Assembly (NCBI GenBank): GCA_002430545.1
Contig: DJCM01000001.1
Location: 22,475 to 86,474, forward strand
DNA from: Flavobacteriaceae bacterium UBA5950
GTDB lineage: Bacteria; Bacteroidota; Bacteroidia; Flavobacteriales; Flavobacteriaceae
Length of the DNA stretch: 64,000 nucleotides
Reading direction: 5' to 3'
The notes under the pieces are model-generated. The model searched no databases. It saw only the letters and a list, made by a program, of their open reading frames with translations, and was not told the DNA's origin. The position numbers were made by a program, and so were the translations under genes. Of this stretch, positions 46,357 through 55,407 are shown piece after piece; the stretch's first letter is position 1; every line of letters begins with the position of its first letter.

Positions 46357-48708
46357 ATGCAAATGCGCCATATTGGTTGTGTTACCCTATTCCTGTTTTT
46401 GTTTCAATTTTTGTCGGCTCAAGATCGAGTCACAATCAGTGGGGATGTTTCTGATTCATTATCCAAGGAAACCCTTCTTGGGGTTACTATACTCATCAAC
46501 GAGCTCAATACAGGAACGGTTACAAATAACTATGGTTTTTACTCCCTTAGTATCCCTACTGGCGAATACACAATCACTGTACAATACCTAGGTTATCAAT
46601 CACTTCAGTTCCCTATATTACTGAACGAAAACATGAAACAAAATATATTGCTAACCCCTGCAGCAGAGGAACTCGATGAAGTTGTTTTGATTGACAATAC
46701 AGAAAGAGTCAACATCAAAAAACCTGAAATGAGTGTCAACCGCCTTCTTTCAAAAACAGTCCTGCAAACACCTGCTGTTTTTGGAGAACCTGATGTACTC
46801 AAAACCATTCAGTTACTCCCAGGTGTAACAAGTGCTGGTGAAGGGGCTTCAGGCTTTAATGTACGTGGTGGGTCTGCTGATCAAAACCTAATCCTTTTGG
46901 ACGAGGCTACCATTTACAACTCTTCACACCTCTTTGGATTTTTCTCTGTATTCAATCCTGATGCGATTAAAGATTTGCGACTCTATAAAGGGGGCATCCC
47001 AGCCAAATATGGTGGGCGACTTGCATCTGTTTTGAACATCTACCAAAAGGAAGGAAACAAAGAAGAGTTTAAGCTCAATGGTGGTATTGGACTCGTAACC
47101 AGTCGCTTGCTTGCAGAGGGACCCCTAGGCAAAGGAAGCTTTGTCGTTGGTGGAAGGGGAACTTATGCCCATTTATTTTTAAAACTAACTGACAATCCGA
47201 ATAGTGCATATTTCTACGACCTAAACACCAAAATGAGTTTTTCAATCAATGATCAAAATAAACTCTACCTCTCAGGCTATTTTGGAAGAGATGTGTTTAA
47301 TGTCGACGAAAGCTTTGTGAACACCTATGGAAATGCTGTATTTAATTTGAGGTGGAATCATCTGTTTTCACAACGCTTATTTTCAAATCTATCGCTGATT
47401 TACAGTGACTACTACTATGGTTTGTTGCTTGATTTTGCTGGTTTTGATTGGGATTCTGGTATTGAGAACCTCAACCTAAAATATGATTTCTCTTATTTTG
47501 GAAACAATAAAACAAGTCTAGACTTTGGGCTGCAATCGACTTACTATACCTTTAACCCTGGCTATATCGAACCTGCTCGATTGGACTCAGGTATCAATGC
47601 TGAGCAGTTGCAAAAGAAATATGCGATGGAGCATAGTGTTTATGTAGATATTTCACAAGATCTTTCATCCTCATTTTCTTTTCAGTTTGGCATCCGTTTC
47701 AATCATTTTACAAGGTTAAAACAAGATGGCCTTTTTACTTATGTAGACGGAATGTCAACTCGCTTCAACAGCTCATTGGGAATCTATGAAAAAGGAGTTC
47801 CTACAGGCCTCTACAATGCAAATAAATCATCTGCAACTTATAGCCATATCGAACCGAGAATCACTTTGTCGTATGCCATGGAAAACAGTGCTTTCAAAGC
47901 ATCATACAATCGCCTAAACCAGTACCTCCACCTGATTTCCAACACCAGTTCCCCAACACCCCTTGACATCTGGGCACCGAGTGGTCCACATCTAAAACCC
48001 CAACAACTCGACCAATGGGCCATTGGTTATGTCAGAGAAACACAATCTCAAAAAAGTATTGAGATTGAAGGATTTTATAAAAATGTCAGCAATCGACTAG
48101 ACTATATGGATGGTGCTGATTTGGTTGCAAATGATGCTGTGGAACAAGTGACAATGCCAGGGATTGTTCGTGCGTATGGTGCAGAAATATTAGTTAAAAA
48201 ACCCATTGGAAAACTACAATATTGGTTGGCTTACACTTGGTCAAAATCAGAGCAAAAAACAGAAGGGCAAGTATTTGGAGGTCCAGGTATCAATGATGGC
48301 AATTGGTACCCAAATGCATTTGACAAAAGACATGATCTGAGCGTGAATGCAAGCTACCAACTGAATAATAAATGGAGTTTTAATGCCAATTTCTTATATC
48401 AAACTGGACAGCCGACAACCTACCCCGTTGGTCAGTATGAGTTTGGAGGACTTCGAGTCCCCAATTATGGCAAGCGAAATAGCAATCGGTTTGCAGATTA
48501 CCATCGAATGGATATATCAGCAACACTAAAAAGACCCCCAAAAAAGAATCGACAAGGAAGTTGGATTTTTGGTATCTACAATGTCTATAATCGCAAAAAT
48601 GCTGCGAGTATCAACTTTCGTCAAAGCAGGGAAACGCAACAAAATGAAGCTGTACGATTTTCAATTTTTGGAATCGTACCTTCTGTAATGTATCGAATTG
48701 ATTGGTGA
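46357..48708 (+). CDS. TonB-dependent receptor with carboxypeptidase-like regulatory domain
   Basis: 783 residues. A signal peptide ends at FLSAQ. The first 75 residues of the mature protein are a CarboxypepD_reg-like domain (ISGDVSDSLSKETLLGVTI, YTITVQYLGYQSL). The plug follows (FNVRGGSADQNLILLDEA) and then a beta-barrel ending in an aromatic residue (SVMYRIDW). It should move a large substrate across the outer membrane using TonB. There is no SusD partner; a DUF4249 lipoprotein follows with its ATG overlapping the stop, a common pairing in Bacteroidota. Substrate unknown. Confidence 0.93.
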   Translation: MQMRHIGCVTLFLFLFQFLSAQDRVTISGDVSDSLSKETLLGVTILINELNTGTVTNNYGFYSLSIPTGEYTITVQYLGYQSLQFPILLNENMKQNILLTPAAEELDEVVLIDNTERVNIKKPEMSVNRLLSKTVLQTPAVFGEPDVLKTIQLLPGVTSAGEGASGFNVRGGSADQNLILLDEATIYNSSHLFGFFSVFNPDAIKDLRLYKGGIPAKYGGRLASVLNIYQKEGNKEEFKLNGGIGLVTSRLLAEGPLGKGSFVVGGRGTYAHLFLKLTDNPNSAYFYDLNTKMSFSINDQNKLYLSGYFGRDVFNVDESFVNTYGNAVFNLRWNHLFSQRLFSNLSLIYSDYYYGLLLDFAGFDWDSGIENLNLKYDFSYFGNNKTSLDFGLQSTYYTFNPGYIEPARLDSGINAEQLQKKYAMEHSVYVDISQDLSSSFSFQFGIRFNHFTRLKQDGLFTYVDGMSTRFNSSLGIYEKGVPTGLYNANKSSATYSHIEPRITLSYAMENSAFKASYNRLNQYLHLISNTSSPTPLDIWAPSGPHLKPQQLDQWAIGYVRETQSQKSIEIEGFYKNVSNRLDYMDGADLVANDAVEQVTMPGIVRAYGAEILVKKPIGKLQYWLAYTWSKSEQKTEGQVFGGPGINDGNWYPNAFDKRHDLSVNASYQLNNKWSFNANFLYQTGQPTTYPVGQYEFGGLRVPNYGKRNSNRFADYHRMDISATLKRPPKKNRQGSWIFGIYNVYNRKNAASINFRQSRETQQNEAVRFSIFGIVPSVMYRIDW

Positions 48709-49496
48709 TGAGAAAAATAGTCTTTTTACTTAGCATTGTGTTTGTTTCTTGTGAAGATGTGATCACAGTCGATCTTTCACAAACTCCTGAACAAGTCGTT
48801 ATTGATGCAGAACTCAGCCGACCACAGGGAGGTGGTGCAGCCCAACTTCGTGTACTTGTGACCAAAACAACTGACTATTACAGTGCTGATATCATCATTG
48901 TAGATGATGCCTCTGTGTCTTTACTGTTCGATAATCAAGTCTTGTTTGCCAATCACACAGAGGGTGGTGAATATCTTCTTGACGTCCCTGAAATCACCAT
49001 TGACAAAGAATATCAATTGGTTGTCGATGTAGATGGAGTTCTCTACACTGCAACAGAAGAGTTGATTCTTTCTGGCACATTTGATCGTGTGGTGCAAGGA
49101 GATGGGCAACTTTTTAGTGGCAATGAAACCGAGGCATTGATCACATTGACCGATCGCCCTGGTCTTGGCAACTACTATCTTTTCGATTTTTCATACAACA
49201 ACCTTTTTGTAACTAGAGATCGCTTTTATGACGGACAACAATTTACCTTCTCTTTTTTCTATGACGACTTGTTTCCAAAAAACGAGGAAGTCGTCATTCG
49301 CATGGTTGGAATTGACGAAGACTTCTTTACATATATGCAAATTTTATTGAGCCATAGTGGACAAAATGGTGGTGGCCCTTTTGCAACAGCAACATCAACC
49401 CTACTGGGCAACTTTGTCAGCTCAGAAAAAGAAAGCATTGCATTGGGTTATTTTAGGGTGGTTGAATCTAGCTCACTTCCATTTACAGCCGAATAA
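48708..49496 (+). CDS. DUF4249 family lipoprotein
   Basis: 262 residues, at the short end of this family. A lipoprotein signal ends VFVSC, followed by EDVITVDL, a segment seen in most DUF4249 members, and by beta-rich sequence (SVSLLFDNQVLF, GEYLLDVPEI). It probably is an outer-membrane-attached accessory of the TonB-dependent receptor just upstream, whose TGA overlaps this ATG by one base. The ligand is unknown. Confidence 0.85.
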   Translation: MRKIVFLLSIVFVSCEDVITVDLSQTPEQVVIDAELSRPQGGGAAQLRVLVTKTTDYYSADIIIVDDASVSLLFDNQVLFANHTEGGEYLLDVPEITIDKEYQLVVDVDGVLYTATEELILSGTFDRVVQGDGQLFSGNETEALITLTDRPGLGNYYLFDFSYNNLFVTRDRFYDGQQFTFSFFYDDLFPKNEEVVIRMVGIDEDFFTYMQILLSHSGQNGGGPFATATSTLLGNFVSSEKESIALGYFRVVESSSLPFTAE

Positions 49497-49497
49497 T

Positions 49498-49505
49498 TAC
49501 ATTTG
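49498..49505 (+). promoter_or_regulatory. -7 promoter element (TACATTTG) for murQ
   Basis: TACATTTG ends three bases before the murQ ATG (49509), predicting transcription start at or within the start codon. A proper -33 TTG is not evident. Confidence 0.5.
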
Positions 49506-49508
49506 TGT

Positions 49509-50321
49509 ATGAGCTTCACTAAAATCACAGAAGCCGAATCAAACCACGACAACCTCGAGCAAATGAGTGTGGAACAGTTGAGTCTTGTCATCAATGATGA
49601 GGATCAAAACGTAGCAAAGGCTGTGAAAAAAATCCTACCTCAAATCAACTTATTAATAGATGCCACCTTACTCAAAATGCAACAAGGAGGTCGATTGATT
49701 TATCTCGGGGCAGGCACTAGTGGGCGATTGGGAATACTCGATGCCTCAGAATGCCCTCCCACTTTTGGGGTTTCGCCAGACCATGTGATTGGCTTAATTG
49801 CTGGTGGTGATGGTGCCATTCGAACTGCTGTTGAAGGTGCCGAAGACGACTCTGAACAAGGATGGAAAGATTTGGAAAACCTTCACGTTTCGACGCTGGA
49901 CACTGTCGTGGGTATCGCTGCTTCAGGAACCACACCTTATGTTGTTGGTGCTATCCAAGCATGTAAATCGAATGGAATCACTACTGCAGGTGTCAGTTGC
50001 AACCCTGGAAGCCCTCTAGCGGAAGAAGCAGACCACCCAATTGTCCCAGTCGTTGGACCCGAAGTGATCACTGGCAGCTCGCGAATGAAAGCTGGAACAG
50101 CACAAAAAATGATCCTCAACACAATCTCAACAGTTTTGATGACCAAGCTTGGACACGTCAAAGGCAATCGAATGGTTGATATGCAACTGTCAAATCAAAA
50201 ACTACAAGAAAGAGCAGTTCGGATGGTTTGTGAGTTATCAACTGTCGATGAAGAAAAAGCAATAGAATTGTTGCAAATCCATGGAAGTGTTCGGTCTGTA
50301 TTAAAACATTTGGGGGTATGA
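49509..50321 (+). CDS. murQ: N-acetylmuramic acid 6-phosphate etherase
   Basis: 270 residues. MurQ splits the lactyl ether of MurNAc-6-phosphate to give GlcNAc-6-phosphate and lactate in peptidoglycan recycling. The SIS domain has LIYLGAGTSGRLGILDASECPPTFG, GIAASGTTPYV and TGSSRMKAGTAQKMILN; a short C-terminal helical part ends with HGSVRSVLKHLG. I use the ATG at 49509. It overlaps the DUF6095 gene by four bases. Confidence 0.96.
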   Translation: MSFTKITEAESNHDNLEQMSVEQLSLVINDEDQNVAKAVKKILPQINLLIDATLLKMQQGGRLIYLGAGTSGRLGILDASECPPTFGVSPDHVIGLIAGGDGAIRTAVEGAEDDSEQGWKDLENLHVSTLDTVVGIAASGTTPYVVGAIQACKSNGITTAGVSCNPGSPLAEEADHPIVPVVGPEVITGSSRMKAGTAQKMILNTISTVLMTKLGHVKGNRMVDMQLSNQKLQERAVRMVCELSTVDEEKAIELLQIHGSVRSVLKHLGV

Positions 50322-50536
50322 ATAAAGAGCTTCTTTTTAAAGGGATATCTCGTCTTTTTGTCGCTATTCTTTTTGCCTTTATAGGTCCAGTCGTGTATAC
50401 TTCGGCTGTGCGCAACGAAGAACATCCATTTTTTATACCTGTTTTGGGTGTTGGATTGATTGCATGTGCTCTTGCATTACTTTATGGTTTTATTGGGATA
50501 AAACTCCTTGTCAAAGGTTTCTTCAATGAAAAATAA
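50318..50536 (+). CDS. DUF6095 family small membrane protein
   Basis: 72 residues with two predicted membrane helices (LFVAILFAFIGPVVY and VLGVGLIACALALLYGFIGI) joined by a short polar loop. The family is found between murQ and thrS in many flavobacteria; no function is known. It overlaps murQ by four bases. The next gene, thrS, has its own promoter in the 57-bp gap. Confidence 0.75.
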   Translation: MNKELLFKGISRLFVAILFAFIGPVVYTSAVRNEEHPFFIPVLGVGLIACALALLYGFIGIKLLVKGFFNEK

Positions 50537-50544
50537 ATTTACCA

Positions 50545-50574
50545 TTGAAAGAGCCCTGAATCGTATTATCTTTG
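50545..50574 (+). promoter_or_regulatory. Promoter (-33 TTG, -7 TATCTTTG) for thrS-infC-rpmI-rplT
   Basis: TTG at 50545-50547 and TATCTTTG at 50567-50574 are 19 bases apart. The thrS ATG (50594) follows 19 bases after the -7 element. Confidence 0.65.
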
Positions 50575-50593
50575 TGACTTTGATAAATGACTG

Positions 50594-52540
50594 ATGATTA
50601 AAGTTCGACTACCAGACGGAGCGATTAAAGAGGTGAAAAAAGGAACATCAGCTCTTGATATTGCTACCTCTATTAGCGAGGGACTTGCGAGAAATGTATT
50701 GTCAGCAAGCTACAACGATCAAGTTGTTGAAGCGCATACCCCACTGCAAAACGATGGTGATTTGGTTCTATACACTTGGAACGATCCAGATGGCAAAAAA
50801 GCATTTTGGCATTCCTCTGCGCACGTGCTTGCACAAGTTCTTCAAGAATTTTATCCAGGTTGCAAGCTCACCATCGGTCCTGCTATCGATCAAGGGTTTT
50901 ATTACGATATCGATCCTGCTGGTCACACTGTTACAGAAAAAGATTTTGATGCGATTGAGAAACGAATGATTGAGGTTTCTCGCGAACAACATGCCTTTAT
51001 GATGCGCTCAGTCTCCAAAAAGGAGGCGTTGACCTTTTATCAAAAAGAAAAAAATCAATTTAAAACTGAACTCATTGAAAATCTTGAAGATGGGGAAATC
51101 ACTTTTTGTGATCATGCCAACTTCACAGATCTCTGCAAAGGGGGGCACCTCCCTCACACTGGGTTAATCAAAGCTGTGAAACTCACAAACATCGCTGGTG
51201 CCTATTGGCGTGGAGATGAAACCAAGACTCAACTCACTCGTATTTATGGGATTTCATTCCCAAAACAAAAGTTACTGAAAGAGCATCTTTTACTTGTTGA
51301 AGAAGCCAAAAAGAGAGACCATCGCAAACTTGGAAGTGAGATGGATTTGTTTACTTTTTCCAAGAGAGTTGGTCAAGGCCTTCCCTTGTGGTTGCCAAAA
51401 GGTGCTGCACTACGAGAAAGGTTAGAGCGTTTTCTCAAAGAAGCGCAGCGAAAAGCTGGATATGAACAGGTTGTTTCACCCCACATTGGTCATAAAGAAT
51501 TATACACAACCTCTGGTCATTATGAAAAGTATGGTGCTGATAGCTTTCAGCCAATCAAAACCCCCTCAGAAGACGAGGAGTTTTTGCTCAAACCAATGAA
51601 CTGCCCTAACCACTGTGAAATTTTTAGCTCTCGAAGTTGGAGTTATCGTGATTTACCAAAACGATACGCAGAGTTTGGAACTGTTTATCGTTATGAACAG
51701 AGTGGTGAACTTCATGGGCTCACAAGAGTGAGGGGATTCACTCAAGATGATGCCCATATTTTTTGTACGCCCGATCAGCTAGATCATGAGTTTAAAGCAG
51801 TGATCGATCTTGTGCTATATGTATTTAGTTCCTTAGGTTTTGAAGATTTCACAGCACAAGTTTCTATTCGAGACCCAAACAACCCCGATAAATACATTGG
51901 AAAGGTTGAAGATTGGGACAAAGCCGAGCAGGCGATTATGAATGCTACCCAAGAAAAAGGACTCAATTATGTCGTCGAAACAGGTGAAGCTGCATTCTAT
52001 GGTCCAAAATTGGACTTTATGGTAAAGGACGCACTGGGAAGGAGCTGGCAATTGGGCACGATTCAGGTAGATTACAGCTTGCCTGAGCGATTTGATCTCA
52101 CCTACAAAGGAAATGACAATAAACTTCACAGGCCAGTGATGATACATCGTGCACCCTTTGGAAGTTTAGAAAGATTTGTTGCAATTCTCATCGAACATAC
52201 TGCTGGAAACTTCCCTGTTTGGCTAACGCCAGATCAGGTTAATATCCTCTGTGTGAGTGATAAGTATGAAAAATACGCCAAAAAAGTTTCTCAATTATTG
52301 GAAAATAACGAAATTCGCACCCTCGTTGACAACCGAAATGAAACCATCGGAAAGAAAATTCGGGAATCTGAGCTCCAAAAATACCCTTACATGATTATCA
52401 TTGGGGAGAAAGAAGTTTCAGAATCTGAGGTTTCTGTTCGGCAACACGGCGGGAAAGATCACGGAGCTATGTCTCTGGATAACTTTGTTCAACTGGTTGA
52501 AAAAACCATTGAAGAGGAAGTGAAAGAATTTAAATTGTAA
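50594..52540 (+). CDS. thrS: Threonine--tRNA ligase
   Basis: 648 residues. A TGS domain (1-60) is followed by the editing domain with the HSSAHVLAQ and CKGGHLPHTG (Zn/His) segments, then the class II catalytic core with motif 2 (FGTVYRYEQSGELHGLTRVRGFTQDDAHIF) in short form, motif 3 and the anticodon-binding domain (about 545-648). It charges tRNA-Thr. infC starts 10 bases after its stop, as in many bacteria. Confidence 0.97.
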   Translation: MIKVRLPDGAIKEVKKGTSALDIATSISEGLARNVLSASYNDQVVEAHTPLQNDGDLVLYTWNDPDGKKAFWHSSAHVLAQVLQEFYPGCKLTIGPAIDQGFYYDIDPAGHTVTEKDFDAIEKRMIEVSREQHAFMMRSVSKKEALTFYQKEKNQFKTELIENLEDGEITFCDHANFTDLCKGGHLPHTGLIKAVKLTNIAGAYWRGDETKTQLTRIYGISFPKQKLLKEHLLLVEEAKKRDHRKLGSEMDLFTFSKRVGQGLPLWLPKGAALRERLERFLKEAQRKAGYEQVVSPHIGHKELYTTSGHYEKYGADSFQPIKTPSEDEEFLLKPMNCPNHCEIFSSRSWSYRDLPKRYAEFGTVYRYEQSGELHGLTRVRGFTQDDAHIFCTPDQLDHEFKAVIDLVLYVFSSLGFEDFTAQVSIRDPNNPDKYIGKVEDWDKAEQAIMNATQEKGLNYVVETGEAAFYGPKLDFMVKDALGRSWQLGTIQVDYSLPERFDLTYKGNDNKLHRPVMIHRAPFGSLERFVAILIEHTAGNFPVWLTPDQVNILCVSDKYEKYAKKVSQLLENNEIRTLVDNRNETIGKKIRESELQKYPYMIIIGEKEVSESEVSVRQHGGKDHGAMSLDNFVQLVEKTIEEEVKEFKL

Positions 52541-52550
52541 AACGCGCGTT

Positions 52551-53102
52551 ATAGCCATACGAAGAAGAAGAGGCAGAGGTCCTCATCGAGTAATAAAACA
52601 AGACCCACACAAGATCAATGATAAGATCATGGCCAGTGAGGTACGCCTTGTTGGTGATAACGTTGAAATGGGGGTTTATCCTATTGCAAAAGCGATGAGT
52701 ATTGCGAATGAGCTTGAGTTGGATTTGGTCGAAATATCACCAAACGCCTCTCCCCCTGTTTGTAAAATCATCGACTATAAGAAGTTCTTATACGAGCAGA
52801 AAAAGCGTGAAAAGAATTTAAAAGCCAAAGCGAGTAAAGTTGTATTAAAAGAGATTCGTTTTGGACCACAGACAGATGAGCACGACTATGCTTTTAAAAA
52901 GAAACATGCGATAAAGTTTCTAGAGGAAGGCGCAAAACTAAAAGCTTTTGTGTTTTTCAAGGGGCGATCAATCGTATTTAAAGAACAAGGACATATCTTG
53001 TTACTACGATTGGCGCAGGATCTAGAAGAGTATGGAAAAGTTGAGCAGCTCCCAAAGTTGGAAGGGAAAAAGATGATCATGTTGATGAACCCTAAAAAAT
53101 AA
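52551..53102 (+). CDS. infC: Translation initiation factor IF-3, probable AUA start codon
   Basis: About 183 residues. IF-3 binds the 30S subunit and checks start-codon pairing. The first in-frame ATG (52629) would begin at MASEVRL and lose the conserved N-terminal segment HKINDKI, which is present in frame further up. The frame upstream reads IAIRRRRGRGPHRV, matching flavobacterial IF-3 proteins that begin MAIRRR, so the start is the ATA at 52551-52553, 10 bases after thrS. The C-terminal domain (KEIRFGPQTDEHDY, FFKGRSIVFKEQG) is normal. E. coli infC uses AUU and is controlled by IF-3 itself; AUA would serve the same end. Confidence 0.85.
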   Translation: MAIRRRRGRGPHRVIKQDPHKINDKIMASEVRLVGDNVEMGVYPIAKAMSIANELELDLVEISPNASPPVCKIIDYKKFLYEQKKREKNLKAKASKVVLKEIRFGPQTDEHDYAFKKKHAIKFLEEGAKLKAFVFFKGRSIVFKEQGHILLLRLAQDLEEYGKVEQLPKLEGKKMIMLMNPKK

Positions 53103-53116
53103 TAAATACGGAAATC

Positions 53117-53314
53117 ATGCCGAAGCAAAAAACAAAATCGAGTGCAAAAAAGCGTTTCAAGTTGACCGGAACTGGGAAGATCAAACGCAAGCATGCATTC
53201 AAAAGTCATATTTTGACCAAAAAGTCAAAAAAGAGAAAATTAAAGCTTACACATTCAACCTTGGTTCATGAAGCCGATGCAAACAATGTGAAACAGCAAC
53301 TTCGATTGAAGTGA
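53117..53314 (+). CDS. rpmI: 50S ribosomal protein L35
   Basis: 65 residues, normal length. MPKQKTKSSAKKRFKLTGTG and the basic middle with HAFKSHILTKKSKKRK are diagnostic. It is 14 bases downstream of infC in the conserved infC-rpmI-rplT operon. Confidence 0.97.
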   Translation: MPKQKTKSSAKKRFKLTGTGKIKRKHAFKSHILTKKSKKRKLKLTHSTLVHEADANNVKQQLRLK

Positions 53315-53332
53315 AAATTGGTGTATAACCCT

Positions 53333-53368
53333 GAGGCTGGTATGAAAAGAGCATTGACTTGCCACCTC
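53333..53368 (+). promoter_or_regulatory. Hairpin between rpmI and rplT, candidate L20 operator
   Basis: The 75-base gap between rpmI and rplT can form a stem: GAGGcTGG (53333-53340) pairs with CCACCTC (53362-53368), seven pairs with one bulged C and a 21-base loop. L20 controls its own operon by binding mRNA in E. coli and Bacillus; whether it binds here is only a suggestion. Confidence 0.3.
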
Positions 53369-53389
53369 CCTCAAAAACAATAAATTAAA

Positions 53390-53734
53390 ATGCCTAGATC
53401 AGTAAACGCAGTAGCCTCTAGGGCTCGAAGAAAAAAAATGATGAAGCACGCCAAAGGATACTTTGGACGTCGTAAAAATGTATGGACAATTGCCAAAAAT
53501 GCTGTTGAAAAAGCATGGGTATATGCGTACAGAGATCGAAAAAACAAAAAGAGAAGTTTTCGTTCACTTTGGATTGTACGCATAAACGCTGCAGCTCGTT
53601 TACACGGCATGTCTTACTCTCAATTTATGGGAAAAGTAAAAGCCAACAATATCTCATTAAACAGAAAGGTTTTGGCTGACCTCGCGATGAATCACCCAGA
53701 AGCTTTTAAAGCTGTGGTGGATAAAGTAAAGTAA
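53390..53734 (+). CDS. rplT: 50S ribosomal protein L20
   Basis: 114 residues, normal length. PRSVNAVASRARRKKMMKHAKGY, GRRKNVWTIAKNAVEKAW and the C-terminal NNISLNRKVLADLAMNHPEAF are typical. L20 is an early assembly protein of the large subunit. It ends the thrS-infC-rpmI-rplT unit and is followed by a strong terminator. Confidence 0.98.
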   Translation: MPRSVNAVASRARRKKMMKHAKGYFGRRKNVWTIAKNAVEKAWVYAYRDRKNKKRSFRSLWIVRINAAARLHGMSYSQFMGKVKANNISLNRKVLADLAMNHPEAFKAVVDKVK

Positions 53735-53758
53735 ATTTTACTTAAAAATATCGATCAT

Positions 53759-53786
53759 AAAAACACGCTTAGGCGTGTTTTTTTTT
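53759..53786 (+). terminator. Bidirectional rho-independent terminator between rplT and dnaB
   Basis: AAACACGC (53761-53768), a TTAG loop and GCGTGTTT (53773-53780) form a perfect eight-pair stem. The T-run on the plus strand extends into the dnaB stop codon (53785-53787); an A-run on the other side gives a T-run for dnaB transcripts, so it can serve both genes. Confidence 0.85.
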
Positions 53787-55302
53787 AGAATGGAACGCCA
53801 TCGTCCCCATCAAAAGCATCGTCAGGGCTTATTCTTGGATTGTCGAACGAGTCTTCTTGATCTCGATTGATTTTGGACTCAAACTCAACAGGAGCATCAA
53901 AAGAGTCTAAGTTTTCAAATTTTCCTAGGGATGCAACAAATTTTAATCGAACATTGTCTAAGCCCCCATTTCTGTGCTTGGCGACTATAAACTCTGCTTG
54001 ACCCGCTGAGGGTGTACGTTCTTCGTCATCCCATTCGTCAATCTTGTAATATTCTGGACGATAGATAAATGATACAATATCAGCATCTTGCTCAATGGCA
54101 CCTGACTCACGTAGATCAGAAAGCAAAGGTCGCTTACTCCCTCCTCTTGTCTCAACAGCTCTCGACAGCTGAGACAATGCAATCACTGGAATGTCTAGCT
54201 CTTTTGCTAAAGCCTTTAGGTTTCTTGAAATCATTGATATTTCTTGCTCGCGATTTCCTGATTTGTTGGATGAACCTGTTGTCATCAACTGCAAATAATC
54301 GACAACAATGAGTTTGATCCCATGTTGCGATGACAATCGTCTGGCCTTTGCACGCAGATCAAATATCGATAATGAAGGTGTGTCATCGATAAACAAAGGT
54401 GCTTTTTCTAATGAGCTGACTTTGACATTTAATTGTTTCCATTCGTGATCGGCAAGATTACCTGTACGAAGTTTTTCAGAAGAAAGACCAGTCTCAGAAG
54501 AAATTAGACGTGTGATCAACTGAACTGATGACATCTCGAGAGAGAAAAAGGCAACTGGAATTGAATGATCGACACAAACATTTCGAGCCATCGACAAGGT
54601 TAATGCTGTTTTTCCCATACCAGGGCGCGCAGCTACAATAATCAAATCACTCGACTGCCAACCTGAAGTTAGTTTGTCCAAATCAGTGAATCCAGAGGGA
54701 ACCCCACTGAGTCCTTCTTTGTTTGAGATTTCTTCAATTTTCTTTTTTGCTTGTATCACAAGGGTTTGCGCAGTATCTGTTGATTTTTTGATATTCCCTT
54801 GTGTCACATCATAGAGCTTGGACTCTGCATCATCGAGCATATCGAACACATCCTTGGTATCATCATAGGCAAACTCAATAATTTCATTCGAAATTTTAAT
54901 TAAACTACGCTGAATAAATTTTTGAAGAATGATTCTAGAATGGTGCTCAATGTGAGCTGAAGATGAAACTTTTTGCGTGAGTTGGATTAAATAAAAATCT
55001 CCTCCAATTTGTTCTAACTTATCGTTTTTGCGCAATTGGGTCGAAACAGTTAACAAATCAATTGGGCTTGAGTCAGAAAACAAATGAACAATCGCTTCAA
55101 ATATATGTTGATGTGCTTGCTTATAGAATGCTGCTGGGCTTAAGATGTCGATGACAGTATCAACTCCTTTTTTGTCAATCATCATGGCACCGAGCACTAC
55201 CTCTTCAAGCTCAATTGCTTGCGGCGGTATTTTTCCTTTTTGCAAAGGAACGATTTGACCACCCTGTCGCGATTGTTGTGATATTGGTTTTTGTTTTTCC
55301 AC
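53785..55302 (-). CDS. dnaB: Replicative DNA helicase DnaB
   Basis: 505 residues. The N-terminal dimerisation domain (about 30-130, PPQAIELEEVVLGAMMID) precedes the RecA-like ATPase with Walker A ARPGMGKTALTLS, the Walker B segment LIVVDYLQLM and SQLSRAVETRGGSKRPLLSDLRESG. DnaB unwinds DNA ahead of the replisome as a hexamer. The start is GTG (55300-55302); no ATG is available in frame before the domain. A weak TACATTTA element lies at 55307-55314. No intein is present. Confidence 0.96.
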   Translation of the reverse strand: MEKQKPISQQSRQGGQIVPLQKGKIPPQAIELEEVVLGAMMIDKKGVDTVIDILSPAAFYKQAHQHIFEAIVHLFSDSSPIDLLTVSTQLRKNDKLEQIGGDFYLIQLTQKVSSSAHIEHHSRIILQKFIQRSLIKISNEIIEFAYDDTKDVFDMLDDAESKLYDVTQGNIKKSTDTAQTLVIQAKKKIEEISNKEGLSGVPSGFTDLDKLTSGWQSSDLIIVAARPGMGKTALTLSMARNVCVDHSIPVAFFSLEMSSVQLITRLISSETGLSSEKLRTGNLADHEWKQLNVKVSSLEKAPLFIDDTPSLSIFDLRAKARRLSSQHGIKLIVVDYLQLMTTGSSNKSGNREQEISMISRNLKALAKELDIPVIALSQLSRAVETRGGSKRPLLSDLRESGAIEQDADIVSFIYRPEYYKIDEWDDEERTPSAGQAEFIVAKHRNGGLDNVRLKFVASLGKFENLDSFDAPVEFESKINRDQEDSFDNPRISPDDAFDGDDGVPF

Positions 55303-55407
55303 GTTATAAATGTAGGTAATTAATACACATCCATAGGCTGTGAATGGCGAAAAAAGACGAACGACCTGTTGTTAAAAAGAATAAATAAATGTTAATATGT
55401 AAAACAT

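Noticed and set aside
46274..46591. 105-codon frame overlapping the start of the TonB-dependent receptor
   Set aside because: It runs out of frame through the receptor's signal peptide and regulatory domain, which are well supported.
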